From: Kocuria sp.
GTDB lineage: Bacteria; Actinomycetota; Actinomycetes; Actinomycetales; Micrococcaceae
Direction: 5' to 3'
Length of the DNA: 64,000 nt
Assembly (NCBI GenBank): GCA_030524035.1
Contig: JAUNHG010000001.1
Location: 341,250 to 405,249, forward strand
Made by a program: the position numbers and the translations under genes. Under the pieces are notes generated by a model. The model did no database searches, was not told where the DNA came from, and saw only the letters and a list, made by a program, of their open reading frames with translations. This document shows, piece after piece, positions 1 through 8,766 of the stretch (position 1 is its first letter; every line of letters starts with the position of its first letter).

Positions 1-1
1 T

Positions 2-217
2 TTGCAGCTGGAAAATCAGGTGGCGGCTTTGCAGCAGCGGATCACCGAACTCACGGCTGAACTGGACGCGGCTCGGGAGCAGATGCAGCAAGATCGGAGT
101 GTGTGGGTGGCGTCTCCATCGGGGGATGTGGTGCGTTACCCGCGTGGTTCACGTCCGCCGGGTCCGTCGTTGTCTCGGTCGCGGGAGTTGGTGGTGTACC
201 GTCCGCGTGTGCGGTGA
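2..217 (+). CDS. 3' end of a coiled-coil protein gene (5' truncated by window edge)
   Basis: The frame is open from the first base and ends with TGA at 215-217. The first 33 or so residues have the Leu/Ala/Glu/Gln-rich heptad look of a coiled coil (QLENQVAALQQRITELTAEL), followed by a basic, proline- and arginine-rich tail. The start lies outside the window, so no family can be named. It runs antiparallel over the last 167 bp of the MerR gene. Either the MerR tail or this tail may be an annotation artefact; the coiled-coil part does not look random. Confidence 0.45.
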   Translation: MQLENQVAALQQRITELTAELDAAREQMQQDRSVWVASPSGDVVRYPRGSRPPGPSLSRSRELVVYRPRVR

Positions 218-833
218 CGGATAGGTGTTGCTGTGCTAGTCGACGCAGCACTTTCAGCACCGGGTCCACCAGGAGTGTGCCCACAATAACTTCGTATACA
301 GCGGCTGTGGGGTCAGCGGGTACGGAGTTCACGTCCGCGTGGGCAATGATTTCCGCAGCATCCGCATAGGTGTTCATTTTTTCAGTGTCCAGGGTGAGGC
401 CTGCCTGTTCACAGGCTGCCCAAGCCTGCTCTAACTGATTTGCCCACGGACCGCCCAGGCAGGCATTCCACCCGCGTTTTTCTAACCACGCGTGTGCCCG
501 GAGTTTTCCCCCGTCTGGATCTGCGGGTTTGTTGGGTGTTTCAGATTCTTGCGAGGGTGCACCCCCTAGGGCTCGCTGCGCTGCTCCTAATAACCCGACT
601 CGCTCAACCTGCGGGTCTTCCAAAGTTTTCAGTACGCGTTGTACGGCTTCCAGGGTGAGTCCGCCCACGTCGGTTAGTGCCTTAATGAGCCGGACCCGTT
701 CCACATGAGTGTGATCATAATCGGCCTGAGTTTTGGACAGAGGCCGCCCGGGGGGCAGTAGTCCGTTGCGTAGGTAAAACTTCAGGGTTGGCACGGGGAC
801 GCCGGTGCTGGCAGCCAATGCGGAAATTTTCAT
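51..833 (-). CDS. MerR family transcriptional regulator
   Basis: This 260-residue protein starts with a MerR winged helix-turn-helix (MKISALAASTGVPVPTLKFY, then LLPPGRPLSKTQADY and the ERVRLIKALTDVGGLTLEAV stretch, about residues 1-75). The rest is an unrecognised C-terminal domain and a Pro/Thr-rich tail. ATG 833 was chosen over GTG 839 because AAGAGG lies about 6 bases before it. It is divergent from a DUF4188 gene, with a perfect 10-bp dyad between them, so it probably controls itself and that neighbour. No metal-binding cysteines of the MerR/CueR type are seen, so the effector is unknown. Confidence 0.85.
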   Translation of the reverse strand: MKISALAASTGVPVPTLKFYLRNGLLPPGRPLSKTQADYDHTHVERVRLIKALTDVGGLTLEAVQRVLKTLEDPQVERVGLLGAAQRALGGAPSQESETPNKPADPDGGKLRAHAWLEKRGWNACLGGPWANQLEQAWAACEQAGLTLDTEKMNTYADAAEIIAHADVNSVPADPTAAVYEVIVGTLLVDPVLKVLRRLAQQHLSVTAHADGTPPTPATETTTDPADVNHAGNAPHPPMETPPTHSDLAASAPEPRPVQP

Positions 834-847
834 GATCACCTCTTGAC

Positions 848-891
848 TTAGATAGTTTAGGTTTCCAGTATTGGATACTTCAACTATCTAA
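848..891. promoter_or_regulatory. Divergent promoter region with perfect 10-bp inverted repeat, probable MerR operator
   Basis: TTAGATAGTT at 848-857 is repeated inverted as AACTATCTAA at 882-891, with 24 bases between the arms. On the minus strand a plausible promoter lies inside: TTGAAG (883-878), 18-bp spacer, TAAACT (859-854), leading to the MerR gene. The plus-strand promoter for the DUF4188 gene must overlap the same dyad. MerR proteins bind dyads in long-spacer promoters, which fits. Confidence 0.6.
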
Positions 892-902
892 AGGGGGATG
901 TC

Positions 903-1454
903 GTGGTAGATGCAGTGACTCACGCCCATGAAGGTGGGGTTGTCATATTTCAGATCGGCATGGTGGTACGGAAACCACACCGGGTGGACCTCTGGGTGCC
1001 GGTGGCTGCTGCCATGACCGGAATGCTGCGTGAGCTGAGATGCAATACCGAACAAGCAGCTCGGGGTGAGGCGGAAGATCTGGGATTCATGGGTGGGGTG
1101 AATCTGATGGGTGTAAGGGGCCCGTGGGCGGTGCAGTATTGGCGTACCGTCGAGCATCTTTATGCCTATGCCGTGAATCCGGACAACCGGCACTTGCCCG
1201 CCTGGCGAAAATTTAATCGGGCTGCCCGAGCGAACCCAGGTGTTGTGGGCGTGTGGCATGAAACCTACGTTGTGCCCCCGGGTGGAATCGAAACCTTATA
1301 TGGCAACGGTGCGCTGGTGGGGTTAGGTGCAGTGACGGGCACCGTTCCGATTGAGAAGCGGGGGCTGCGTGCCGCTCAGCGTTTGGGTTCAGCGTTTGGC
1401 GGTGCGTCAGGGGTAGCATGGCTCGGTTCCACTCGGGGGACTTCGCCCGTATAG
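903..1454 (+). CDS. DUF4188 domain protein (monooxygenase-like)
   Basis: The 183-residue protein matches the remembered DUF4188 pattern: a VVIFQIGMVVRK start, the core MTGMLREL, the VQYWRTVEHLYAYA motif (roughly residues 78-91), PAWRKFNRAAR, and VGVWHETYVVPPGGIETLY. The fold resembles dimeric alpha/beta-barrel monooxygenases, but no reaction is established. Translation starts at GTG 903 after AAAGGGGG; the ATG at 898 is closed after three codons. The pairing with a divergent MerR gene recurs in actinobacteria from memory. Its last 79 bp overlap the 3' end of the convergent BCCT gene. Confidence 0.8.
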   Translation: MVDAVTHAHEGGVVIFQIGMVVRKPHRVDLWVPVAAAMTGMLRELRCNTEQAARGEAEDLGFMGGVNLMGVRGPWAVQYWRTVEHLYAYAVNPDNRHLPAWRKFNRAARANPGVVGVWHETYVVPPGGIETLYGNGALVGLGAVTGTVPIEKRGLRAAQRLGSAFGGASGVAWLGSTRGTSPV

Positions 1455-3391
1455 GTGCCGGTTTCGTAGTCGTAGCCCAGCGGGTTGCCGTCTTCATCGG
1501 TGCGTTGGTACCACTGGGTGTATTCGGGGGCGGTGGAGTCAAAATGTGCTGCCGTGGCCCATTTTTCGTTTGCCCCGGAGGCCCGCTGGACGGTCAGCAT
1601 AAAGTCATCACCGTGGTCATCAATGCCATGACGAACTGCTTTATCTAGTGCCCAGTTGGTGTAATGATCCCGCAGAATCAAAGGGTCACTGCGCAGATCC
1701 TTATGTAGGGCAAAAATCATCACGAACATAATTAGTGTGAATGGCAATGCGGTGATGGTGACTAGGTTTTGTAACCCGGTTAGAGCGCTTTGCCCGCCGA
1801 CCAATAGCATTACGGCAGCGATTCCTGCCATACATAAACCCCAAAATACGGTGACTAAGCGTCGCGGTTCGGGGGCGCCACGTTGTGACATCTGGGAAGT
1901 TACAACGGAAGCTGAGTCTGCCGTGGTGATGAAAAAGATGGCTAGCATGACGATGACCAGGATTTCCATAAATCCATCCGACCCTGGCAAAGTGTCGAGG
2001 ACAACAAAGAAGATTTCTTCCGGTGCGGGTAGAGAGTTGATGGTTCCGTCTGGTGCGATTGCCTGATGATCCACCTGGGTGCGAATTGCTGTACCGCCTA
2101 CGATAGTGAAGGCTAAAACCACGATGGTGGACGGAATCAGCAACACGCCAAAAATGAACTGTCGAATGGTGCGCCCCCGTGAAATTTTCGCGACAAAAAT
2201 TCCCACAAACGGTGCCCAGGACACCCACCAGGCCCAGTAGAAGTTTGTCCAGGCTGAGAGAAAAACCTCCATTTCAGGGCCATCAGCCATCGAGGCAGAC
2301 AACATGGTGGGCAGTTCTGCAAAGTATGTGACAACCACAGATGGGATGAAATTTAACAAGAATGCGGTGGGGCCTAAGACAAAGAAAAAAAGGGCAAGAA
2401 ATATGGCCAGGAGCATGTTGATATTTGACAACATCCTGATGCCGCGGGCTACACCAGAGACCGCAGATGCAATGAATCCGGCAGTAAGAATAGTGATGAT
2501 GATCAGCGCTGCTGTGTTACCGCTGGAGTTCCAACCGCTCACGATGTTTACCCCGCGTGCGATCTGCAAAGCACCAATACCTAGTGCGGCAGCGGTGCCA
2601 AAGAGTGTGGCGATGATGGCCAGCATGTCGATAATCCGCCCCGTTAGGGTGTCCGTTTTGCCGTCTCGAAAAAAAGGTGCAAACACGGAGCTCATCAACG
2701 GTACCCGCCCCCGCCGATAAGAGGTGTAGGCTACGGCAAGGCCCACTAATGCATAGATTGCCCATGCATTAAGTCCCCAGTGCAGTGCTGCTTGCGCCGA
2801 AGCCAACTTGACTGCTTCTTGAGTGGCGGGTTCCACTGACCCAGGCCGTGGGGACAGGAAATATGTCATGGGTTCAAACGGACCGAAGAAAATGATGCCG
2901 ATCCCAATCCCGGCCGCGAACAACATCGCCGCCCAGGATGCCGTGGAATATGTGGGTTTATCTTCATCCAATCCCAGCGGAATGCGGCCGTATTTGGACA
3001 ACGCCAGGTACACCAGGTAAATCGGCAAAATGATGGCCAGAGTGCTGAACGCCCACCCAAGATTGCCCATAGTCCAGCTCAGTGCTGCCGACGAAGCAGC
3101 GCTGAGCGTGTCCGTACTGAGCATGCCCCACAGAATGAAACCCAGAATGAGCGCACCGGCCGCCCCGGATACAAAGCGGTCAACGCCGTAGCGGTTTTTT
3201 TGATCATCCACCGTGATTCCCGGCACCAGGGCCGGGTGGATGTTGTGAGGATAGTTGATTTCTTGCAAGAACGACCGCGCAAAGCCGGGCCCATGTGTTG
3301 CCCGCCGTGTGCGTGGCGACTGCGGAAACGACAAACGCTCAGAATTACCTTCGGGCGCCGAAGAATCGGTGTGACTGTGCTCTGCTGGCAT
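1376..3391 (-). CDS. BCCT family betaine/compatible-solute transporter
   Basis: This 671-residue protein has about 65 hydrophilic N-terminal residues, twelve hydrophobic segments and a charged C-terminal tail of about 100 residues. The BCCT glycine stretch AAGIGIGIIFFG is at 159-170 and the tryptophan-rich signature WTNFYWAWWVSWAPF at 381-395, followed by KISRGRTIRQF. These place it with the sodium-coupled BetP/EctP/LcoP carriers, which import betaine, ectoine or proline during osmotic stress. Both terminal extensions are compatible with BetP-type osmosensing. Substrate cannot be read from the sequence. It lies 84 bp downstream of trmB on the same strand. Confidence 0.9.
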   Translation of the reverse strand: MPAEHSHTDSSAPEGNSERLSFPQSPRTRRATHGPGFARSFLQEINYPHNIHPALVPGITVDDQKNRYGVDRFVSGAAGALILGFILWGMLSTDTLSAASSAALSWTMGNLGWAFSTLAIILPIYLVYLALSKYGRIPLGLDEDKPTYSTASWAAMLFAAGIGIGIIFFGPFEPMTYFLSPRPGSVEPATQEAVKLASAQAALHWGLNAWAIYALVGLAVAYTSYRRGRVPLMSSVFAPFFRDGKTDTLTGRIIDMLAIIATLFGTAAALGIGALQIARGVNIVSGWNSSGNTAALIIITILTAGFIASAVSGVARGIRMLSNINMLLAIFLALFFFVLGPTAFLLNFIPSVVVTYFAELPTMLSASMADGPEMEVFLSAWTNFYWAWWVSWAPFVGIFVAKISRGRTIRQFIFGVLLIPSTIVVLAFTIVGGTAIRTQVDHQAIAPDGTINSLPAPEEIFFVVLDTLPGSDGFMEILVIVMLAIFFITTADSASVVTSQMSQRGAPEPRRLVTVFWGLCMAGIAAVMLLVGGQSALTGLQNLVTITALPFTLIMFVMIFALHKDLRSDPLILRDHYTNWALDKAVRHGIDDHGDDFMLTVQRASGANEKWATAAHFDSTAPEYTQWYQRTDEDGNPLGYDYETGTYTGEVPRVEPSHATPDAPPNAEPKR

Positions 3392-3475
3392 GGGATGCTC
3401 AGATCAGTAGACGGCTGGGTCCGTCCAAGGGTAAGCCACAGCTTGCTGATGATCGTGGTAGGCGGGAATATCGGG

Positions 3476-4270
3476 TCAGTCTGGGCGGCGCCGATACGCT
3501 AGATCGCGCGGGACTCGCCCGGCGTCGCGCGCTTTGCGTTCAAAACTGGTGTGAATGCGGCCATCCCAGCGTGGAGCCCAGCCTTGATCCGGTGCGGAAT
3601 CAGTGGCCAGTGGGCCGGGGTAGAGGTTGTCGAATCGGCCGTCGGCCTCAATGACCTGTCGCATTTGGATGGCATACTCCTGCCAGTCTGTGGCCAGCCG
3701 CCATAGCGCCCCGGGCTGAAGAACGTTTGCCACCTGAGCCACAAACTCGGGGGTGACCAGCCGTCGTTTGTGGTGTTTTTTCTTATGCCAGGGGTCTGGG
3801 AAAAATACCCATAGCTCGTGTACAGAGTCAGGTTCCAGGAAATGGTCCAGAACTTCCGGAGCATTGGCCTGGACCGCACGAACATTGTGGACGCCGTTGG
3901 CGGCGGTTTTCATGAGCAGATCGGCGAGGCCAGGGGTGTAGACCTCGACGGCCAGGAAATCGTGTTCCGGTACCTGAGCGGCCCGATAGGCCATAGCTTC
4001 TCCTAAGCCAGAACCGATTTCCACCACCAGCGGAGCCATGCGGCCGTAGGCTTCCACCTGATTGAAATGTGCGTGTTCGGCAACCGAGGTATCCGTAACG
4101 ACGCGGGGTACCTGCAGAATCCGAGTGGGAGCCCATTCTTCCCATGCTTTTTCCCGGCGCGGGGTCAGGCGGTCACCGCGCCGCACAAAAGAAAGAGGCT
4201 TGCGGCGAAATTGCTCCGGGGGTGTTTGCCCCCGTGGGATGTTCGAGCCTGCTGTGCTGTTTTCGTTCAT
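3476..4270 (-). CDS. trmB: tRNA (guanine-N7-)-methyltransferase
   Basis: TrmB places m7G at position 46 in the tRNA variable loop using S-adenosylmethionine. The 264-residue product has the SAM-binding motif VEIGSG (83-88) and the family signature FFPDPWHKKKHHKRR (156-170). The N-terminal 60 residues are basic and variable, as in corynebacterial homologues. ATG 4270 directly follows a TTG codon (4273) in the same frame; either could start translation and no strong ribosome site decides. It is divergent from the Bcr/CflA exporter gene. Confidence 0.95.
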   Translation of the reverse strand: MNENSTAGSNIPRGQTPPEQFRRKPLSFVRRGDRLTPRREKAWEEWAPTRILQVPRVVTDTSVAEHAHFNQVEAYGRMAPLVVEIGSGLGEAMAYRAAQVPEHDFLAVEVYTPGLADLLMKTAANGVHNVRAVQANAPEVLDHFLEPDSVHELWVFFPDPWHKKKHHKRRLVTPEFVAQVANVLQPGALWRLATDWQEYAIQMRQVIEADGRFDNLYPGPLATDSAPDQGWAPRWDGRIHTSFERKARDAGRVPRDLAYRRRPD

Positions 4271-4331
4271 CAACGGTTGAGTCTAGCCAGGGGTAGCCTG
4301 GGAAAGATCCCATTCCCTCACGGAGTAATTC

Positions 4332-5555
4332 ATGCCATTTCCTGCCAGAGTCCATTCAGCCTCCGGCCCGGATCGCATCCTTTTCATCCTTGCGCTGGGG
4401 ACGCTTAGTGCTGTCAGCCCCATGGCCACTGATATGTACTTGGCTTCCATGCCCGCACTGGCTGACTTTTATAGCGTGCCAGTGTCCACTATTCAGCTGA
4501 GTCTGAGTACGTACATGGTGGGCATGGCGGTAGGGCAGTTTTTGTTAGGGCCAGTGTCCGACGTCATGGGGCGCCATCGTTTGTTAGTGGGCGGAACCAC
4601 CCTGTTTTTGTTTTCCAGTTTGGGCGTCGTGTTCTCGACCGACGTGACGATGCTGCTGATATTGCGTGGTGTTCAAGGATTCGCGGGGGCAGCCGGGGTA
4701 GTGATTGCTCGCGCGATTGTGTCTGACATCGCCAGTGGGGTGGAAGCTGCCAAGCTCTACTCTCTGTTGGGCATGATTGTGTCGGTGGCCCCGATCGTGG
4801 CCCCGGTGTTAGGCGGGTTGATTGCCACGTGGGCTCCGTGGCAGGTGGTCTTCTGGGCTTTGACCGGGTTTGGTGCCTTGATGGTGGCCTGTGTGCTGTT
4901 TGTGATCCCCGAAACTTTGCCACCAAGCCTGCGTCGCCAGGATGGCTTATTGGGCAGTGTGCGTTCGGCTGCTGCAGTGGTCCGCAACCGATCATTCATG
5001 CTGTGGGCTCTGACCCTATCCCTGGGTTTTGGCTCCCTGTTTTCCTATATTTCGGCTTCTTCATTCGTCATGCAGAACGTGGTGGGGCTTTCTTCTATGG
5101 GATACAGCATTGCTTTTGCGACGGCGGCCGCGGGGTCGGTGATCGCAGGTCTGGTCAACGTCAGGTTGCTGAACCGGTTCACACCCGCGCAGATCATCAT
5201 GGTGGCATTGAGTACCCAAGCAGCGATAAACGCACTCGGTCTGGTGGGAGTGTTGATGGGTGCTCCGGTGTGGACCATCATGGTGCACACCATAGCTTCC
5301 CAGAGTTGCGTGGGATTCGTGATGGGTAACGCCATCGCTTTAGCGCAGGCGCAGGTGCCTGGGCGGGGTGGTTCCGGGTCTGCGGTTCAAGGGCTTATGC
5401 AGTTTATGGTGGGTGGAATCGTGAGTCCTCTCGCCGGGCTAGGTGGTGAGCACACGGCCGTGCCGATGAGTATTTTGATGTTCGTTCTCACGGTAGGTGC
5501 CTGGGGCACCGCTTTGCTGGCTGTAAGCGGGTCTACGGGGCAACGTTCGGAGTGA
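4332..5555 (+). CDS. MFS exporter, Bcr/CflA family
   Basis: The 407-residue protein has about twelve transmembrane helices. The N-terminal MATDMYLASMP motif (31-41), the loop 2-3 motif A GPVSDVMGRHR (73-83) and the helix 5 antiporter-like motif near GMIVSVAPIVAPVLGG identify the Bcr/CflA branch of drug:proton antiporters (bicyclomycin, chloramphenicol). It starts at ATG 4332 after a GGAG at about 4321-4324. It probably exports a small hydrophobic compound; substrate is unknown. It stands alone between trmB and the alanine symporter gene. Confidence 0.9.
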   Translation: MPFPARVHSASGPDRILFILALGTLSAVSPMATDMYLASMPALADFYSVPVSTIQLSLSTYMVGMAVGQFLLGPVSDVMGRHRLLVGGTTLFLFSSLGVVFSTDVTMLLILRGVQGFAGAAGVVIARAIVSDIASGVEAAKLYSLLGMIVSVAPIVAPVLGGLIATWAPWQVVFWALTGFGALMVACVLFVIPETLPPSLRRQDGLLGSVRSAAAVVRNRSFMLWALTLSLGFGSLFSYISASSFVMQNVVGLSSMGYSIAFATAAAGSVIAGLVNVRLLNRFTPAQIIMVALSTQAAINALGLVGVLMGAPVWTIMVHTIASQSCVGFVMGNAIALAQAQVPGRGGSGSAVQGLMQFMVGGIVSPLAGLGGEHTAVPMSILMFVLTVGAWGTALLAVSGSTGQRSE

Positions 5556-5626
5556 CCCTGATTTGCGAAGGTGTGCTACTGAGACATGGCTGTTGGCAGT
5601 GTGGTTAGATACGCGTTGTGACGAGC

Positions 5627-5642
5627 GTCATAGATATGGGTC
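5627..5642. promoter_or_regulatory. Candidate GlxR/CRP site upstream of the alanine symporter
   Basis: TGTGA-CGAGCG-TCATA matches nine of ten informative positions of the GlxR/CRP consensus TGTGA-N6-TCACA. It lies about 70 bp before the symporter start, and a glxR gene is in this window at 29.2 kb. The match is by eye only. Confidence 0.45.
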
Positions 5643-5710
5643 GCCGCTCGTTGACCGCCTGTACGCAACTCAGGGTTTTCGGTGAAGCGACCCCGGGGAG
5701 GAAGTGAACC

Positions 5711-7222
5711 GTGAATGAGCTGATTCAGAGTCTGATGGACCAGTTCAGTGGAATCGGTACGTACTGCTTTACTGGGCGGCTTGAGGATGCGGAGCACTGC
5801 TTCGGTTCCGCTGGTGGCATCATCTGGGGGCCGTTTGTCCTGATTCCATTGTTGCTGGTGACGGGTATTTACCTCACGATTCGCTTGGGTTTTCTGCAAG
5901 TCGTTAAGATTCTTCCCGCTTTGCGGCTGGCGCTCTTTGACCGGAAAGATGAAGACGCTGCGGGCGGGGATGTTTCCCAATTCCAGGCGTTGACTACGGC
6001 ATTGGCGGCCACAGTTGGCACGGGAAACATTGTGGGAGTTGCCACTGCGATCGGTATTGGCGGCCCGGGCGCATTGTTCTGGATGTGGGTGACGGGCATC
6101 TTTGGTATGGCTTCTAAGTACTCAGAAGCTTTTTTGGGGGTCCGGTACCGCACCAAGGACGCCAAAGGTGAAGTCTCCGGTGGCCCGCAGTACTACCTCA
6201 AACGAGGTATCCCCAACGGTTTTGGCAAGTTTCTGGCCCTCTTTTTCGCGATCGCGGCGGCGCTAGCTTCTTTTGGTATCGGCAATATGACTCAGGGCAA
6301 TTCGATTGCCGGTAACGTCAACTCTTCCTTTAGCATCCCAGAATGGGTGACGGGCATCGTCTTGGCGATTATGACCATGGTGGTGCTAGTGGGTGGGATT
6401 AAGTCCATTGGTAAGGTTACTGCCGGTTTTGTGCCTGTCATGATCCTTTTCTACGTCGGTGGTGCCTTGTGGATTTTGATGGTGAATGTTGTTGATATTC
6501 CTGCGGCGCTGCAACTGATCGTCACGGATGCTTTCACCGGTACTGCAGCGGTGGGTGGTTTTGCGGGCTCTGCTCTGATCATTGCGATTCAGATGGGTGT
6601 AGCCCGCGGCATCTTCTCCAATGAATCCGGCATGGGGTCGGCTGCTATTGCTGCTGCGTCGGCACAAACAACTCACCCGGTGCGCCAGGGTTTAGTGTCG
6701 ATGACTCAGACCTTTATTGACACCATCATTGTGGTCACCTGTACAGGGCTGGTCATTATTACCACCGGTGTGTGGGAGCAGGGCGAGGCTGCAGCAAGCA
6801 CCATGACTGCTGAAGCTTTCACGCATGGTCTTCCCGGAACATGGGGGCATATGATCGTGACCATCGGTCTGGTCATGTTTGCGTATTCGACCATTCTGGG
6901 CTGGGCTTATTACGGCGAGCGGTGTGTGGAGTCCCTCGTGGGGCGCCTTGGGGTGATGCCGTACCGTGTGATCTTTTCCCTGGTGGTTTTTGTGGGGTGC
7001 TGGCTCCCGTTGGCAGCGGTATGGAACCTTGCGGATATTTTGAACGGGTTGATGGCGATTCCGAACCTTATTGGCCTGCTCTTGATGTCCGGCCTGGTGG
7101 CTCGGGAAACGCGGCATTACCTGAAGAATGATCCCAAGCTCAAGGCCGGAAAGGCTGAGATTGATGGTTTCATGCGTGGCCATGACGGTGGAATTGACAC
7201 CTATGAGGTAACTGGCCGCTAG
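5711..7222 (+). CDS. Sodium:alanine/glycine symporter (AGCS family)
   Basis: This 503-residue integral membrane protein is an alanine or glycine:cation symporter. Seen: the family stretch TVGTGNIVGVATAI (101-114), GGPGALFWMW (117-126), SEAFLGVRYR (138-147) and GVARGIFSNESGMGSA near residue 300. About ten to eleven hydrophobic helices follow. GTG 5711 is preceded by GGGGAGGAAG (5695-5703). A candidate GlxR site lies upstream, so import may be carbon-regulated. A stem-loop follows the stop codon, so it is probably a single-gene transcript. Confidence 0.93.
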   Translation: MNELIQSLMDQFSGIGTYCFTGRLEDAEHCFGSAGGIIWGPFVLIPLLLVTGIYLTIRLGFLQVVKILPALRLALFDRKDEDAAGGDVSQFQALTTALAATVGTGNIVGVATAIGIGGPGALFWMWVTGIFGMASKYSEAFLGVRYRTKDAKGEVSGGPQYYLKRGIPNGFGKFLALFFAIAAALASFGIGNMTQGNSIAGNVNSSFSIPEWVTGIVLAIMTMVVLVGGIKSIGKVTAGFVPVMILFYVGGALWILMVNVVDIPAALQLIVTDAFTGTAAVGGFAGSALIIAIQMGVARGIFSNESGMGSAAIAAASAQTTHPVRQGLVSMTQTFIDTIIVVTCTGLVIITTGVWEQGEAAASTMTAEAFTHGLPGTWGHMIVTIGLVMFAYSTILGWAYYGERCVESLVGRLGVMPYRVIFSLVVFVGCWLPLAAVWNLADILNGLMAIPNLIGLLLMSGLVARETRHYLKNDPKLKAGKAEIDGFMRGHDGGIDTYEVTGR

Positions 7223-7243
7223 GCAGCACGTTTGTGCAGCGGG

Positions 7244-7287
7244 TGGCAACTCCCTCAATGCCTTGTGGGTTACTGGGGGAGTTGCCA
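7244..7287 (+). terminator. Stem-loop after the alanine symporter gene
   Basis: TGGCAACTCCC (7244-7254) pairs perfectly with GGGAGTTGCCA (7277-7287), loop 22 bases. There is no T-run, as is common for actinobacterial terminators. Confidence 0.55.
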
Positions 7288-7300
7288 TACCCTGGTGGCT

Positions 7301-8128
7301 ATGACTGCACTGAATTCGCCTCTGACACTGGCTAACAGCTTTGGAACCGCAACCGTGTATGAACAGGGTGCTCATGTTGCCACCTGGACTCCGGCGGGGC
7401 ATGACCCGGTGCTGTTCTTGTCTGAACGCGCGAACTTTCGTCAGGGGGCAGCGATTCGTGGAGGCGTGCCGATTTGTTTCCCGTGGTTCGGGCCGGGACG
7501 TGACGGAGACCGCAGCCCAGCTCACGGGTACGCACGCACCACAGCGTGGCATCTGGTTTCTGCGGACGATTCCGTAGCGGTATTGAGTATGACGCAGAAC
7601 GATTTTGCGCCAGAGGCCCGCGAAGCTTTCCCACAACCATTTTCGTGCGAGTACACGATTTCGGTGGGTGCCGCGTTGAAACTGGAGCTGGCAACCACGA
7701 ACACCGGCGATCACCCTTTAGAGATTGAGGAAGCGCTCCATACGTACATAGCGGTGGGGGATATTCATACTGTCTCGGTGGATGGGCTGGACGGTGTGTC
7801 GTACGTGGACAAAGTATCTGGGGAGGCGGAGGTTACCCAGAACGGTGCTGTGACTTTTACCGGTGAAACTGACCGGGTGTATCGTTCGGGAGCTCCATTG
7901 ACGGTGACGGATCCGACGTTGGGCCGCAGGCTACGCGTTACCACTTTGGGCGCTGCCAACACTGTGGTGTGGAATCCTTGGGATGACAAGGCTCAGAAGA
8001 TGAGCGATTTCGCGGACGATGAGTGGACGCGCATGTTGTGTATTGAAGGTGCCAATGCCTTGGATGACTTTGTGACTATTGCCCCCGGAGAAACCCACGC
8101 CATCACGTATCACCTTGAGGTGGACTGA
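7301..8128 (+). CDS. D-hexose-6-phosphate mutarotase (YeaD family)
   Basis: The 275-residue protein interconverts alpha and beta anomers of hexose 6-phosphates. It carries the family stretch IRGGVPICFPWFG (52-64) and HGYAR (75-79), with the later EEALHTYIAVGDI and VVWNPW segments. The open frame extends upstream to 7232, but that part runs through the symporter terminator, so ATG 7301 is preferred. Size agrees with bacterial YeaD proteins. A strong bidirectional terminator follows. Its role is probably in sugar-phosphate or storage polysaccharide metabolism. Confidence 0.9.
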   Translation: MTALNSPLTLANSFGTATVYEQGAHVATWTPAGHDPVLFLSERANFRQGAAIRGGVPICFPWFGPGRDGDRSPAHGYARTTAWHLVSADDSVAVLSMTQNDFAPEAREAFPQPFSCEYTISVGAALKLELATTNTGDHPLEIEEALHTYIAVGDIHTVSVDGLDGVSYVDKVSGEAEVTQNGAVTFTGETDRVYRSGAPLTVTDPTLGRRLRVTTLGAANTVVWNPWDDKAQKMSDFADDEWTRMLCIEGANALDDFVTIAPGETHAITYHLEVD

Positions 8129-8164
8129 GGGCTGCGCGCTGACTCGGAAATCAGCGCGCAGCCC
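8129..8164. terminator. Bidirectional terminator between mutarotase and DoxX-like gene
   Basis: GGGCTGCGCGCTGA (8129-8142) and TCAGCGCGCAGCCC (8151-8164) form a perfect 14-bp stem with an 8-base loop between convergent genes. TTCTTTTCTT follows on the plus strand. Confidence 0.85.
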
Positions 8165-8181
8165 AGGTCTCAGTTCTTTTC

Positions 8182-8586
8182 TTAGCGCTTCTTGGACTGT
8201 GCCACCAAAGCCAGGCCAATGGCAGCCAACCAGACGTCCTTAGACAAGGAAAGACCTTCCTGGGACGGGCGGAGGCCATCTTCCTGAGTCATCTCGTCAT
8301 TATTGAAGTACATGGTCAACATGCCGGCAGAAAATACGGTGAGGGCAAGGCCAGCCAAGCGCTTTGACACGAAGGGAGTCAGTAGCAATCCGCTGATACC
8401 AACTTCTGAGAGCCACAAGAACTGGCCAAAAGTCTTGGAATCCCATTCTTTAAATTGCGGAATTCCGGTGGCGGCCATGGTTTTTAAGTGGTCGTACACT
8501 TCCACCGGGGCGTCCTTTTTCCCCAAACCAGACTGCAGCAGGTAGGCACCGGAAACACCGCGAAGAATTGCGTTGGACAGTCGCAT
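8182..8586 (-). CDS. DoxX-like small membrane protein
   Basis: The 134-residue protein opens with RLSNAILRGVSGAYLLQSG and has about four hydrophobic stretches (near 5-20, 55-72, 77-95 and 117-130), the size and layout of DoxX-like proteins. From memory it resembles a conserved corynebacterial membrane protein with an N-terminal ILRGVSGAYLLQSGLGK segment. DoxX relatives have been linked to redox and thiol stress, but nothing here proves that. ATG 8586 is supported by AAAGGATC just upstream on the minus strand. Confidence 0.7.
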   Translation of the reverse strand: MRLSNAILRGVSGAYLLQSGLGKKDAPVEVYDHLKTMAATGIPQFKEWDSKTFGQFLWLSEVGISGLLLTPFVSKRLAGLALTVFSAGMLTMYFNNDEMTQEDGLRPSQEGLSLSKDVWLAAIGLALVAQSKKR

Positions 8587-8766
8587 GACTGGGATCCTTT
8601 CACTATTTCAGGGTGGGCCGGGTCGGCCCCGTTTCCTTCACGCTACCAGCTGGTTAGCGCAGGGCTTCAGGAATCCAGAACATGTCATGCCCCCTACCGG
8701 GTTGGGTCTGTATACTCCACGGCTGCACAGGGCACCACACACTGAACATTCCTGAAGGGCCATCTT

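Noticed and set aside
6692-7714. 340-residue minus-strand frame across the alanine symporter and mutarotase genes
   Set aside because: It is antisense to two well-supported genes, crosses their terminator and has a His/Gln/Arg-rich composition typical of shadow frames.
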